Origin: Anisodus tanguticus
Taxonomy: Eukaryota > Streptophyta > Magnoliopsida > Solanales > Solanaceae
Direction of reading: 5' to 3'
Assembly (NCBI GenBank): GCA_034509755.1
Contig: CM067550.1
Span: 15,307,001 to 15,371,000, forward strand
DNA: 64,000 nt
This document shows, piece after piece, positions 33,300-44,961 of the stretch. The notes under the pieces are model-generated. The model was not told the origin of the DNA. It saw only the letters and a list, made by a program, of their open reading frames with translations, and searched no databases. The position numbers and the translations under genes were made by a program. Position 1 is the stretch's first letter. The number at the start of each line of letters is the position of its first letter.

Positions 33300-34200
33300 C
33301 TACTTGCTCTGCGCTGCCAGAAGCTTATCCTGGATCACATTCACTTTCTCTAAAGACTCTCTCAATAAATCAGTACCCCAAGGACGGACCTCGAATACAT
33401 CAAACCAACCAATCGGAGATTGACATCTCATACCATATAAGGCCTTGAATGGTGCCATATCGATAATGGAGTGATAATTGTTGTTGTACGCAAACTCTGC
33501 CAAAGATAGGTGCTAGTCCCAATGACCTCCAAAATCGATCACGCAGGCTCATAACATGTCATCCAATACCTGAATAGTTCGCTCAGACTGACCATCGGTA
33601 TGAAAGTGAAACGTTGTACTGAGATCCAAGTGAGTACCCAACTCTCTCTACAAAGTCTGGCAAAAATGCGAAGTAAACTGAGTACTAGATCTGAGATGAT
33701 AGAAATAGGAACCCCATAAAGACGAACAATCTCTCGGATGTAGATCTTAGCCAATTTCTCTGCATTATATGTCATCTGAACTGGAGTGAAATGTGCGAAC
33801 TTGGTCAATCTATCAACAATAACCCAAATCGCATCAAACTTGCCCAAGGACTTGGGCAATCCCACAACAAAATCCACAGCGATCCTCTTCCACTTCACCT
33901 CGGGAATGGGCATCCTCTGAACACACCACCAGGACGCTAGTGCTCGTACTTGACATGCTGGCAATTCTGACACCTAGACACAAAATTAGCAATTTCTCTC
34001 TTCATCCTCCCCCATCAGTAGTGCTGCATCAAATCATGATACATCTTAGTAGTACCCGAATGAATTGAATACCTAGAGTTATGGGCCTCATCTATAATCA
34101 ACCTAGTAAAATCTCCCACACGAGGCACACACACTCTACTCATAATCCTCAGAACACCCCCACTATCAATCATAGCCTCCTTGGCCTCTCCACTCATCAC
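33300..34200 (-). pseudogene. chromovirus integrase, zinc finger and core
   Basis: HSRYSIHSGTTKMYHDLMQH gives the HH part of the finger (34085-34015); the C-C part follows near 33975 in another frame. The core reads WKRIAVDFVVGLPKS with the first Asp, FDAIWVIVDRLTKFAHFTPV, and KIYIREIVRLYGVPISIISD with the second Asp, then loses frame. DMAPFKALYGMRCQSPIGWF (33455-33400) is the end of the core. Several frameshifts. Confidence 0.88.
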
Positions 34201-34206
34201 CTTATC

Positions 34207-34748
34207 TCAATTCTTACACAACCCTACATCATCATACTGGTACACTAGAATCTGATCCAAAAGAGACGACATCGCCTCCACACAAATCAGAATCCTACCC
34301 AGATTCAAAATATCGAGTCTCACAAAATGGTTGGTAAAAAACTGGACCTTTAATGTCAAAAGGCGCTCAGAAACAGCCAAATAAGCTAAACTCCCCATAC
34401 TGACAGCCTTTTGGCTCAAAGCATCTACCACCACATTGGCCTTGTTAGATCATACAAACTGGTTATGTCATAATCTTTCAATTACTCCATCCACTGAAGT
34501 TGCCTAGAATTTAAGTCCCTCTAATTAAACACATATTGGAGACTGTGGTGGTCAGTATACATCTCACAATGGACACCATAAAGATAATGCCTCAAGATCT
34601 TTAAAGCAAACATAACAGCAACCAACTCCAAATCATGAACAGGATAATTCTTCTCATGCACCTTCAACTGCCTTGATGCATAAGCAATATCCTTACCCTC
34701 ATGCATCAATACATAGCCTAATCCAATCTTAGAAGCATTACAATACAC
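34207..34748 (-). pseudogene. chromovirus RNase H
   Basis: MYCNASKIGLGYVLMHEGK (the usual first Asp of the YCDAS motif is Asn here), IAYASRQLKVHEKNYPVHDLEL with the Glu position, AVMFALKILRHYLYG, and MYTDHHSLQYVF with the catalytic Asp. The linker to integrase (34434-34207), VVDALSQKAVSMG, is the usual NVVADALSRK region. Broken by stops. Confidence 0.85.
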
Positions 34749-35600
34749 CGTAAAGTCCTTCTATTTTACTAGAAGGGATAAAATTAGAGTTGTGGTCAAT
34801 AAAGTCTTGAGCTTTTGAAAGCTCTCCTCACTTGATCAGACCACTGAAACAAAACCTCCTTCTGAGTCAAACGCATCGGACGAGAAGCAATAGAAGAGAC
34901 TCTCTTGATGAACCAACAATAGTTGCTAGCAAGACCCACAAAACTCTGAATCTGTGTCACAAAAGTCGGTCTAAGCCAGTCGCTGGCTGCCTCTATCTTC
35001 TTAGGGTCAACCATAATCCCATCCTTAGACACCACGTGCCCCAAGAATGCCACAAAACTCAGCCAAAACTCACACTTTGAAAACTTCACATAAAGATTCT
35101 TCTCATTCGGAATCCCAAGAACCACTCTCAGGTGCTGCTCATAGTCCTCCTGACTCTTTGAATAAATCAGAATGTCATCAATAAACACAATAACAAAAGA
35201 ATCCAAGTACAACTTGAATATCCCATTCATCAAATCCATGAACACTGCGAGGGAATTGGTAAGCCCAAATGACATCACCAAGAACTCATAATGCCCATAA
35301 CGAGTCCGAAAAGTCGCCTTAGGCACATCCTCGGCCCGAATCTTCAACTGGCAATACCTGGACCTCAAGTCAATCTTTGAAAATACAAAAGCACTCTGAA
35401 GCTGGTCGAACATGTCATCAATAGGCGGAATCAGATATTTGTTTCTGATGGTGACCTTGTTCAGCTGTCTATAATCAATGTACATACACATAGTGCCATC
35501 CTTCTTCTTCACGAACAAGACAAGAACTCCCCATGGAGATACACTCAGTTAAATGAAGTCCTTACTCAACAAATCCCAAAGCTGCTCCTTCAATTCCCTT
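34749..35600 (-). pseudogene. chromovirus reverse transcriptase
   Basis: LFVKKKDGTMCMYIDYRQLN, NKYLIPPIDDMFDQLQ, FSKIDLRSRYCQLKI with the first catalytic Asp, FRTRYGHYEFLVMSFGLTNS, FVIVFIDDILIYSKSQEDYE with both Asp of the YxDD-type box, and GHVVSKDGIMVDPKKIEA. 240 residues are open (35518-34796); the part before it is frameshifted. RT is the best-kept domain of the element. Confidence 0.9.
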
Positions 35601-35824
35601 AACTAGGCTGGAGCCATACGGTATAGAGGAATAGAAATGGATCGAGTACCGGCTCAAGGTCAATACAGAAGTCAATACCTCTGTCTGGCGGCATACTTGG
35701 TAAATCCGAAGGAAAGACCTCCGTGAACTCACTTATTATCGGAACACAATCAAAGAAAAGAGTCTCCGCACTCGTATCCCTAATATTAGCAAGATAAGCC
35801 AAACAACCCCAGTCCACTAACTTC

Positions 35825-36246
35825 CTAGCCCGAATATAAGAAATAATCCTCATAGGAGCAGGGCTTAGAGCGCCTTTTCACTATAACCTCGGAAGACCAG
35901 GCATAACTAGCGTGATCGTCTTGGAATAACAATCCAAAATTGCATGATATGATTATAACCAATCCATACCCAATATAACATCGAAATCCACCATATATAA
36001 TATAACCAAATCTACTAAAGTTTCGTAACCCATGAAAGCAACTATACAAATGCAAGGTACTCTTTCAACAATCATAGAATCACTGACTGGTGTAGATACA
36101 CAAATAGGAATATCAAGTAGATCACACCATATCTCCAATTTAGCAGAAAAGTAGGCAGACACATAAGAGAAAGTAGATCCTGGATCAAATAACATAGTAG
36201 CAGCTCGATGATCGATTGAGATGATACTTGTAATGACTGCGTCCAA
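35825..36246 (-). pseudogene. chromovirus aspartic protease
   Basis: MLFDPGSTFSYVSAYFSAKL holds the active-site loop in the DPGST form usual for this plant gypsy group, and VDFDVILGMDWL the conserved second motif. The downstream linker (36055-35825) is frameshifted. Confidence 0.8.
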
Positions 36247-37218
36247 TGCTTCAGCCTCAACCCTACCAGGGAATGCATAGCAATGAGTGCGCCCTACCTC
36301 AGACTAAGAACTCTGCTGGCCACATCGGCCCAAATGAGCTCCACATCTCCCCGACTGGATCTACCATGACAAGCCTGATGGCCACCATAGCCCAACTAAG
36401 ATCCTCCCCGGCTGGTCTGACTACCACCTCTAGATGTATATGCTGGGGTCCTAAGTGCACGAGAGCCACCCAAAAACTGTTTGGGAAAATATCTCCTGAA
36501 GTACCTAACCTTTTCATAAGTATAACAAGCTCTGGCCGTTGAGGGCTGCTGAATAGAGATAGACAAAAATGAGTTGTCATGGTCTGAATACCGATATTGA
36601 GAACCCCTCGATGACTGGCCCCCACTACGTCTATCGGTAATCTGAAAAGCTTGCTGAATCGGTCAACTAGGCTGTGGTTGCTGATATCTCCCCTAATAAC
36701 TATGACCACGGGAAGTAGAACCACTGAACTGTCCATAGTGCCTAACTCTTTTTATCGGGCTCATGTCTGGACAACTTGCCCCTCATAGACTCTACCATCA
36801 TAGCATGCTTGGCAACGGTCTCAAGAGGCTCTAAACGCCACCAATTACAATGTAGCCAACTGGGGTGGAATAAATAACCCTCTAACAAAATATCTCAATC
36901 GCTCCACCTCAGGAAGGAGCAGCAGTGTTGTATATCGCGATAAGACGTGAAAGCGAGTCTCATACTGTGTAACTGTAGAATGGACCCGATCAATCTTATA
37001 AAACTCATCTCGCTTGCCCAAGCTCAAGTTCAAAGGTACATACTTCTAGAGAAACACTCTATAGAGTCAAACCCATATCAACGAAGGCGTCCCTACGGGA
37101 AAACAATCAACATATGCCCTCCACAATTGCTCTGCATCACCTCTAAGCTGAAGGGCCACAAAACTAACTCCATGAGTCTCAACAATACCAAAAGTATGCA
37201 ACCTCTCATGGCTGCTCA
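36247..37218 (-). pseudogene. chromovirus gag, C-terminal part (left of the hAT insertion)
   Basis: Continues the gag frame interrupted at the hAT target site: SSHERLHTFGIVETHGVSFV, ALQLRGDAEQLWRAYVD, then frame-shifted parts such as RVHSTVTQYETRFHVLSRY and LPEVERLRYFVRGLF. A decayed zinc-knuckle region (ACYTYEKVRYFRRYFPKQ) lies near 36510-36460, where the usual first two Cys are partly lost. Confidence 0.8.
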
Positions 37219-37244
37219 CTATAAAGTAGGGCTGGCCAGTGGGC

Positions 37245-37440
37245 CGAGACGGCCGACCCGAGCCCGCGCCCGCCCGGTCCCCGCCCCGCCCCGCCAAAAA
37301 AAAAAAAAAAAAAAAATTACGGGGCGGGACTCGAACTCGGGACGGGACGAGGTCTCGTCCAGCGAGACCCGAGCCCGCCCCAGGCCCGCGAGACCCGAGC
37401 CCGCCCCGAGCCCGCCCCGACCCCGCCCTTTGCAAAAATG
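37245..37440. repeat. GC-rich left subterminal array of the hAT element
   Basis: Dense CCCGCCCC, GACCCGAGCCCG and GCGAGACCC motifs with a 22-bp A run at 37296-37317. A similar array lies inside the right end. Frames reading through it (Pro/Arg-rich) are artefacts. Clustered short motifs near hAT ends are often transposase-binding sites; that role here is inferred. Confidence 0.7.
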
Positions 37441-37903
37441 GCCATTGCACCAACGGCCATTTTAGATTATGGCCGTTGCCAACGGCCATTTTAGCCCCCC
37501 CCCTCCCCCAACCCCCTACCCCTTAATATTTATTTTTAACCCATAAGTTATTATATTTACACTTTAACCCAATTTTTCAACTATAAATAACTCATTTTCT
37601 CTTCATCTTTCTCACAAATCTTCCTACAATCTCTCTAATTTCTCAATATATCTCTCTACAATTCTACATTGTTTGCTAAATATTCAATTTTATTTATTCA
37701 TTTGGGAATTGGTAGTGAAGTTGGCAACTAGCTTGAGGATCTTCCATCGAGCAAAGTTTCAATTTTCAACCTCTCGATTACACGTCGACGTTACGTCGGC
37801 GTTTGGTACATTCGTTCCTTCATTAAATTATTATTGTCTGTTTATTTAGTTTAGATCACTTAATTTTATTGTCTTTAATTATTTATTTATTATCATAATT
37901 AAA

Positions 37904-40344
37904 ATGGAAGGATTAAAAGGTATGTTTAAGGGTAAAGGTAAGGGTGCTTCTTCTAGTAGGGGCAACCAGGGCAAGGGTACTTCTTCTAGTCATCTTATTC
38001 CTACACAGATGATTTTGTTGATACTCAACATTTTCCTACAATACCATTAGATTTAGACCAGGAGCTATTTTCCGGAACTCAAGAAGACTTTAATTTAGAC
38101 GATGATCTAGATGATATACCCACTAATGTTGATGACAACACACCCACTAGTGCACCTTCAACCGAAATACCTCCTATTCCCCCTAGTATGAGACGAGGTC
38201 CAAAAAACGACCATTAAAATCAGATGCATGGACATTTTTTGATAGGGACGTAGAGAATCAAGTAGCCATATGTAAAATTTGTAAAAATGTTTTAAAATTT
38301 AAAACTCGGAAAAGGTCACGGTGGAACGGGGGGTTTAATTAGACACGTAGTAAGTGCTCATCCAGCTAGGTATGCCCAATACCGGGCTTCAAAACCGGGT
38401 GCGCAAACGCCCGCTCCATCGGGACAAGGTTCACATACCGATCGTCCCGGACCAAGTACGTGGTCAAATTAACCCTATGACGGGGGGAATTGTAGGCTCT
38501 AAATACAATAAACATAGAGATAGGGAAGCAATATCAAAATTAGTTGCTGTGGAGGGTTTGCCTTTTTCATTTCCTTCATCTCCCGGTTTTATTCATTACA
38601 TTAGAGATATATATAATCCCGCTTTTAACGGTTTTCCTAGATCAACCGTTAAGAGAGATGTATTTAAATTCGCGCATGAATATCAACAATATTTACGTTT
38701 TTCATTATATCATTTTAATGGCAAAGTATCCATCACGTCCGATATAGGTCGTAGTACTAACGGCCATGATTATTTAACGTAACTTGTCATTGGATAGATT
38801 ATAAATGGTCTATGCAAAAACGTATTTTAGCGTATAGATATATAGATGATAGGCACACCGGTACTTTTATTGCAGAAAATATTTATCAAGTGTGCGATTA
38901 TTACGGAATTACCGATAAAATTATGACTATTACATTAGATAACGCTTCTAGTAACAATTACGCAATTACAATTTTAAAAAATAGTTTAACTCCGTCTTTT
39001 CCAGACCATTTTCATATAAAATGCGCGTGCCATATATATAACTTAATTGTAAAGGATGGTCTATCACTTTTTGAAGACATTCTTAGTAAAATACAATTTG
39101 CTATAAACTTTATTTTTAAAAGTAATAAAGTACAACGTAGAAAAGAATATAAAAAAATTTGTCATGATTGTGGACTACCTTTTAGAAAAATTCCACAAGA
39201 AGTATCCACTAGGTGGAATTCTTTATACGAGCAACTACTTGTTGCTTATGACTATAAATTACCTATAACTTTATTTTTTAACTCTCATAATAAAAAGCCG
39301 GTGATATGATTTTAGATAGTGATTGGGAAAAAATTTCCGAACTTATTGTATTTTTAGAGAAATTTTTTCAAGCAACAAAAGAATTTTCCGGTATATATTA
39401 TCCTACTATTTCAACTATGTTATTTTATATAACTCTAATATTTTTATTACTTAGTGAATATATGGAAAAACCACTTATAAGGCAAACTATTAAAAAAATG
39501 TTTCTCAAAATAAAAAAATATTTTATTCCTATTCCCTCTATTTATATTATTGGTTCTGTATTAAATCCTACTATTAAAATAGACGGTACTAAATCACTAA
39601 TTGAAACTATTTACGATTGTATAGAAGTACTACCACCTCCAAGTCCCAAAAATCTAAATCACCCACCACCTATTGAACAAACTAAAGAAGAAGTATTGTC
39701 TAGCGTAGAACACCAATGCAAAAATATATATAGATTTTATCAACAAGAAAATGCTAGTAACTTACCAAAGCTTCCATACCATCTTCTTCATCTTCAACGC
39801 AACCTCACAAAAGACATGCTGTTTCTGCGGCTAGTATTGAAAGCCTCAGAAATAGAATGTGCGGTCGTACCTCTACTACTAACCAAATTAGCGAGTTGGA
39901 TATTTTTGTTTTGCAGGGTTTCGTACCGTATCAAGAAGTTATCAATGAAGATGGACATGAAGACTTCTTCGAAATACTGGAGGGGGAATGAGAAGACCTT
40001 TCCGACACTTTCAATGATGGCTCGAGATGTTTTGAACATTCAAGCGTCGTCAACCGCGTACGAAAGCGCTTTTCTCGCAGCGAGATATCAAATAGGAGAC
40101 CACAGACACTCATTAGCCGGAGACGACTTGGAAATTGCGGTATTATTCGAGAGATTGGATACGAGCGGAGCGGAGAAGGTGCGGTCAACCGGAGATCAAC
40201 GAAGAAGATGATGAAAACTACAACGAAATCTTAACCGAAGGTAGTGGAAGCGACGTGGATCAATTTGACCAACAAATACCAATTCCAACCGAAGAACCAC
40301 ATGAAATCATCAAGCAATTAGAACAGGTTTTTTTGAGAATGTAA
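37904..40344 (+). pseudogene. hAT (RICESLEEPER/Ac-type) transposase, frameshifted
   Basis: ATG 37904 starts MEGLKGMFKGKGKGASSSRG. After frameshifts, a BED-type finger follows (DAWTFFDRDVENQ, CKICKNVLKFKTRKR near 38225-38310). The core reads GLPFSFPSSPGFIHYI, SITSDIGRSTNGHDYL near 38727-38775 (first Asp block), RILAYRYIDDRHTGTFIAEN, KIMTITLDNASSNN near 38918-38955 (second Asp block), HIKCACHIYNLIVKDGLSLF, and STRWNSLYEQLLVAY near 39208-39250. The C-terminal dimerisation part is NEKTFPTLSMMARDVLNIQA and LAARYQIGDHRHSLAGDDLE near 40000-40135, then frameshifted to WIRAERRRCGQPEINEED, ending at 40344. Five or more frameshifts and a stop at 38780 rule out a working enzyme. Confidence 0.9.
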
Positions 40345-40565
40345 TTTTTTTAATTGTAATTTTATTATGTAATTTGTAACTTTTGGACAACACCACAAAG
40401 TTGCAATTTAGATTTTAGACAATTGTATTTGTATTACAAAAAAATCATATGTCTATTAAATAATATAAGAGGCACAAAAACAGCCTTGGAATGTTTTTAT
40501 TACACTATCTTGTTTTGTTTATTGAGTTTTTTTTATACGTATGTTATTTTTTTTAAAAAAAAAAA

Positions 40566-40745
40566 ACCCGCCGTATCCCGACCCGAGCCCGACCCCGCCC
40601 CGACCCGAGCCCGACGGGATCGGGATCGGACGGGACTTGCTCCGATCCCGCCGGACCCGACCCCGCCGAGCCCGCCAGACCCGACCCCGCCCCTTCTCCC
40701 GTCCCGCCCCGACCCCGACACCGCCAGACCCGAGCCCGGCCCACT
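40566..40745. repeat. GC-rich right subterminal array of the hAT element
   Basis: Repeats of CCCGACCCGAGCCCGAC-type and CCCGCC motifs, preceded by an A run, mirroring the left end. It is the reverse-orientation partner of 37245-37440. Confidence 0.7.
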
Positions 40746-40764
40746 GGCCACTCCTACTATAAAG

Positions 40765-41340
40765 TCATATGCGTCCTCCCCAGGCTGAGTAAAAAATTCT
40801 GGAGGCTTCATGGTTAAAAAGTGCTCCAAAATCTTACGCTCATCGTAGGTCATAGCTATCCCACTAATAGACTGGGGATCGAACTCTGGAGCATGAACCT
40901 CATCTATACGTGTCGCTGACATCGCCACAGGCTGAATACTGGGTGTATGAAACACGGGGGTCTGAGTCTGTCCCTCTCTCATATGGGTTTGAGAACTATC
41001 TGAGGTAGTAGAATGTACCTGTCTGAGCAAACCCATCTAGAAAACTCAACAACCGAACCAATGTATCCTGAAGGACTGGTGAAGTAATAAATCCAGGCTG
41101 ATCCTGGACTGGTCCCACCTTCTCCTCTAGCATATCATCATGAGGCTCGATATAAGGTTGTGGGGACTCTAACCTAGCACGAGCCTAATCGGCTCTTTGT
41201 GCTTCGCCCCTAGCTGCTGCTGCTGCTCATCTGGCTCTACCCCAACTACGAGCGCGTGCTCTACCACGTCGACGCACGGCCGGTGCCAGTGCCGGTGTCT
41301 GCCCCTCCTCTCTCGCCATATCGGCATGAGTCCGCACCAT
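40765..41340 (-). pseudogene. chromovirus gag, N-terminal part (right of the hAT insertion)
   Basis: ATG at 41340 (MVRTHADMAREEG), an Arg/Ala-rich start with two in-frame stops, then open from 41036: GQTQTPVFHTPSIQPVAMSA, ERKILEHFLTMKPPEFF and GEDAYDFI, where the hAT target site interrupts it. The frame would continue in the left part if the hAT element and one TSD copy were absent. Confidence 0.8.
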
Positions 41341-41520
41341 CTGTGAGAGAATAGAACAAAGGATCAGATACCAATTTAATTCAATTTAGCACAAAAGGAA
41401 TGGAAAAAGTGAAATTTTCTAAATGTCCTATAGCCTCTCGAAGATAAGTACGGACGTCTCTGCACCGATCTGCAAGACTCTACTAGACATTGCTATTGTA
41501 TTTAAGATGGTTTAACCTAG

Positions 41521-41533
41521 GGCTCTGATACCA
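41521..41533 (-). other. primer-binding site of the chromovirus
   Basis: The minus strand reads TGGTATCAGAGCC, complementary to the 3' end of initiator tRNA-Met, four bases inside the 5' LTR. Confidence 0.85.
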
Positions 41534-41537
41534 ACTT

Positions 41538-44363
41538 CGTCACGATCCCTTTTAGGAATCATGGTGGCACCTACATAATCCAACCATGTAGGCGAACCAC
41601 ACCTAAATTATTCTCAATACATGATAATGTATATAAAAGAGGAATAAATACAGATACCATAAACACGGTCTTGTAACATAATAAGAGGGAAGAAGTGATA
41701 ATCTGATACATCCAACAAATGCCCTCAAGAGATCTAGTATGACATACAAGAGCACTAATAAAACCATACAATCTGAGGAAAAGGGTACGCAGGCCAAAAC
41801 TGGAATACATAGTCTAAAATGTGTCTCTCAAGTAACAACAAAAAACCATAAGTAAATGAGAGTATGCAAGGCATGCTGGAAGGAACATCCTCACCCTGAA
41901 TACTAAGGATCACAACTCTGACTCAGGCACGTGGTCCTGCGGAGGTGAAAGGTACTGAATTTACATCTAAAAAGAATGCATCAAGTGTAACATGAGTACA
42001 CAACATACCTCCGTAGACATCATAGACATACAATGACGGAAGACACCTAATCATAGATAATTACCAAGTTAACACCAAATAATCCTATGTTAACAATTCT
42101 ATAATCCTAGTACGTCACATGGTCAACATGTTGTTCACAGAGTTCAATAATATATCAGATATCAATAGAAATAAATAAACTTTACAAGCTCAGAATTCAA
42201 CCATGGTGTTCATAATCACTCAATACACAGTTCATCACAATTCATCAATAAAATGACATAAATATGTATGATACGAATGCAATGCATATGCAAGGTACCT
42301 TTCTCAACATGGTATTTATTACATCAAGGTTTAATGATGATCCATAGACCCATCGGGGACCCGCGAAATTCATATATTGCTCCTAGCCAATCAAAATTCC
42401 ACACATGAATTTTACTAGAGCCCATGACTCATCTGTCGAGTCTCAATCATGTTGCAGGCGTGCAACTCCGCTTCCCGCGTATCAATATCATCTTAAGTGC
42501 CATAATCTCATATTACTCTTACCTTTCCGGTCTCTTGGACCATAGCATATCCATACCACTCTCACATCAAATCACAGAACCATGAGTGTATGTATGCAAT
42601 GATAATACAAGGCAAGATATCATGATATAATGAGATGCAATCAATTATAGAGATGATGTACACATGCTTCGAAGAGTTCAACAACACATATACAATCCAA
42701 GTCAAATCAGGATATCAATCGAAAGCATATGTGATGAGTAAACAAATAATAGCAAACATGACGGCAAGCCTAAAGAATCAGCAATCGAAACAAGCATAAG
42801 GTTGATTCCTCAAATCATCGCATCATCACAGTTCAACATTGGTACCCACTCAACCATTCATCACAACCGGCTGAGTGGGACCCCCAAACACGACCTATAC
42901 CCCTCAATTTTTATAATTAATTATGTACTTCTATCAGAGTCTCGAAAAGCTAAATTGTTGCCTACCTCAAAGCCGAACAAGTGCGCAATAAAAGCAAACC
43001 TCTGAGATAGCCTTGCCCTTCATTTGCGCCTCGAGATAGTCAAAGTCTATTCCCACATATTACATCATTAATATAAAGTTAACACAACAAAAATAAGACT
43101 TTAAATACCCATCCCAGGACCACGTTACCAAGACTTGAACTTTGTTTCACAAAAATCTTTAGTACATACTAGGTAGTCACATTCTTAATTTAATTGCAAT
43201 TTAATCACAATTGAACCTCCAATTGAATAATAATCTAAAAGCCCCAATTTGAAACCCTAGATTTTCCTTCTTTTGAAAACAAACTTCTATAATCAAATTA
43301 AGATTTAAAACATGATAATCTAACATAACCCAGTCCTAATTCATGATATTTACACCATTTGATTCATAAATCCTCATTAAAATCAATCATACAACTCTCT
43401 TAATCTCTCAATATGCATAACCATCTTCCCCAACTCACATAATATGCTAACTACCATTAAAAGAACCAATAATTATAACTTAAGCCATAAGAGGGAAAGA
43501 ATCTATTACCTCAAGGTTGGAAATGCTCCTAAAGCTATGAAAATACCCTTAAGCGGCATTGGTTTCGAAATTAGTTATTTGGGGAAAGAAAATTTGACCT
43601 AAAAATATTTATAGGCCACCATAACAGTACTTCTACCCCAGCATAATTGACTCCGTTGGAGAAGACCCGCTGCGATGGAAAAAGTTTCACTGGGGTAAGA
43701 GTTACTTGACACCTCACCCCTCGCCACGACAGACTCGACTCCGCTGTGGAAAAAACCATCCAGTCCTCATTTTACCCTTTGGTGAGCCAACCTCTTATCG
43801 AGGCAAACCTGTCGGAATGGACGCTAGTGCCACAGTGGCGGACACCAGACACCAGCAAAGGAAAATAGCCCAAATCCACTATTGAACACCTAAAACACTC
43901 CTGAGACCCCCTCAGACACAAATCAGATGTGCTCGTCTAAGGTAAACAGTGCTACGAACTCGCTCGTACCCTCGGGGTTCACAAATAATCAAGCTAAGGC
44001 ATACTTTTCTAAATAATTGTCTAAGACAAACCAAAAATCCAAACTTTACAAATAAGGCCACATAATACATTTGATTACCTCATGAAGAGAATCAATGACT
44101 CGACTAAGTCATAAATGACCCTTTGGGTCTACCAGAAGCGACGGAATCCGGAAACGAACTCATCTAGCCAAAAGTAAACTTTGAGTGAAATTAACCAACT
44201 CTAAGTTCTCAGATATGGGTTTTTCATCTGAAACTCATATAAATGAACCTTGGGATTTGTTCCACCCATTCCCGCGCATCACAAAGCTCATATAGAGTCT
44301 ACATGAAGGGTCAAATAGGCAAATAAGAGTCGTTGACTAAAAATGACCGAACGGGTCGTTACA
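41538..44363 (-). repeat. 5' LTR of the chromovirus, 2826 bp
   Basis: Ends GTTACA at 44363. The inner end reads CGTCACGATCCC where the other LTR has TGTCACAACCCC, so the terminal TG has become CG. Outer TSD ATAAA. Confidence 0.9.
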
Positions 44364-44368
44364 ATAAA

Positions 44369-44513
44369 TGATATGCAATGTAAATGATATGTATGATATG
44401 CAATAGCCATATGCACCTGATATACACACGCTCCTATAGTAGTATCATCATCAATCATCACTCTTACCTTGTACCATATCTAATAACTGGCTTTCAAGTT
44501 CCTTTTCAGTATC
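44369..44513 (-). repeat. LTR fragment, likely right part of the 28937 LTR
   Basis: Sequence after the second ATAAA of the chromovirus TSD, up to the LTR of the next gypsy element. Its assignment to the 28937 LTR rests on the TSD-bounded nesting, not on a recognised motif. Confidence 0.4.
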
Positions 44514-44922
44514 TGTTACGAATAGGGAAGAAGACATCAAAGATTGAATTTTTTATTTAGGGTTGGGTAATTCAAGTTAAGTCTTCAGCATTCGGAGCGG
44601 GTCAGAATATGGCCACCCATCTGTTGTTTTTTAATTAGAAAAGAGTCGCCCATTATAATTACTAGCTGAGTTGGCCCACTAGAAGTCTTTCTGTTATTTC
44701 AGTCCATTAGGAGGCCCATGTGGGTATTTCAGTCCATTAGGAGGCCCATGTGAGTATTTCATATATATACCTCTTTTCATATAAATAGTTACCTAGGTTT
44801 TTGTACCAAGACACAAAAAATATGATATGAATATCTTATTCTCTTTTATCCATTTCCTTTCTTGTCTTTAATTTATTATTTGCGACTTTAAATTCTGCAT
44901 TTTAATTGTTGATTACATAACA
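44514..44922 (+). repeat. 5' LTR of the truncated gypsy element, 409 bp
   Basis: Begins TGTTACGAATAG and ends CATAACA (ends TGTTA/TAACA inverted). It contains a ~29-bp direct duplication (TATTTCAGTCCATTAGGAGG-type, about 44694-44751) upstream of a TATAAATA box at 44780-44787, and the primer site follows directly. Confidence 0.8.
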
Positions 44923-44923
44923 A

Positions 44924-44937
44924 TTTGGTGTCAGAAC
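44924..44937 (+). other. primer-binding site of the gypsy element
   Basis: TTTGGTGTCAGAAC, one base inside the LTR end. It resembles the TGGTGTCAGAGC-type plant primer sites. Confidence 0.6.
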
Positions 44938-44961
44938 ATTGCTATTGAAAATTGATTAATT

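Larger units (their letters stand above)
37227..40756 (+). mobile_element. hAT transposon, 3.5 kb, 8-bp TSD CTATAAAG
   Basis: Terminal inverted repeats TAGGGCTGGCCAGTGGGCC (37227-37245) and, inverted, TAGGAGTGGCCAGTGGGCC (40738-40756), with 2 mismatches in 19. The perfect 8-bp TSD CTATAAAG at 37219-37226 and 40757-40764 is a hAT hallmark. A decayed transposase is encoded inside on the + strand, opposite to the host gag. GC-rich subterminal arrays lie inside both ends. Confidence 0.95.
29976..44363 (-). mobile_element. Ty3/gypsy chromovirus (Tekay/Del-like), 14.4 kb, TSD ATAAA
   Basis: LTRs at 29976-32772 and 41538-44363. Right to left come the primer site, gag, protease, RT, RNase H, integrase and chromodomain. 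ATAAA flanks at 29971-29975 and 44364-44368. The LTRs are ~2.8 kb and differ clearly (about 15% by eye in sampled parts), so the insertion is old. Gag is split by a hAT transposon. Stops and frameshifts make the element dead. The Tekay/Del lineage is inferred from the chromodomain and LTR size. Confidence 0.93.

Noticed and set aside
37067..37526. Arg/Pro/Gly-rich frames on both strands
   Set aside because: Arise from the GC-rich subterminal array of the hAT element; only the gag-coded end (37218-37067) is real.
40533..40788. Gly/Ser/Arg- and Pro/Asp-rich frames
   Set aside because: Artefacts of the right GC-rich hAT array fused to chromovirus gag.
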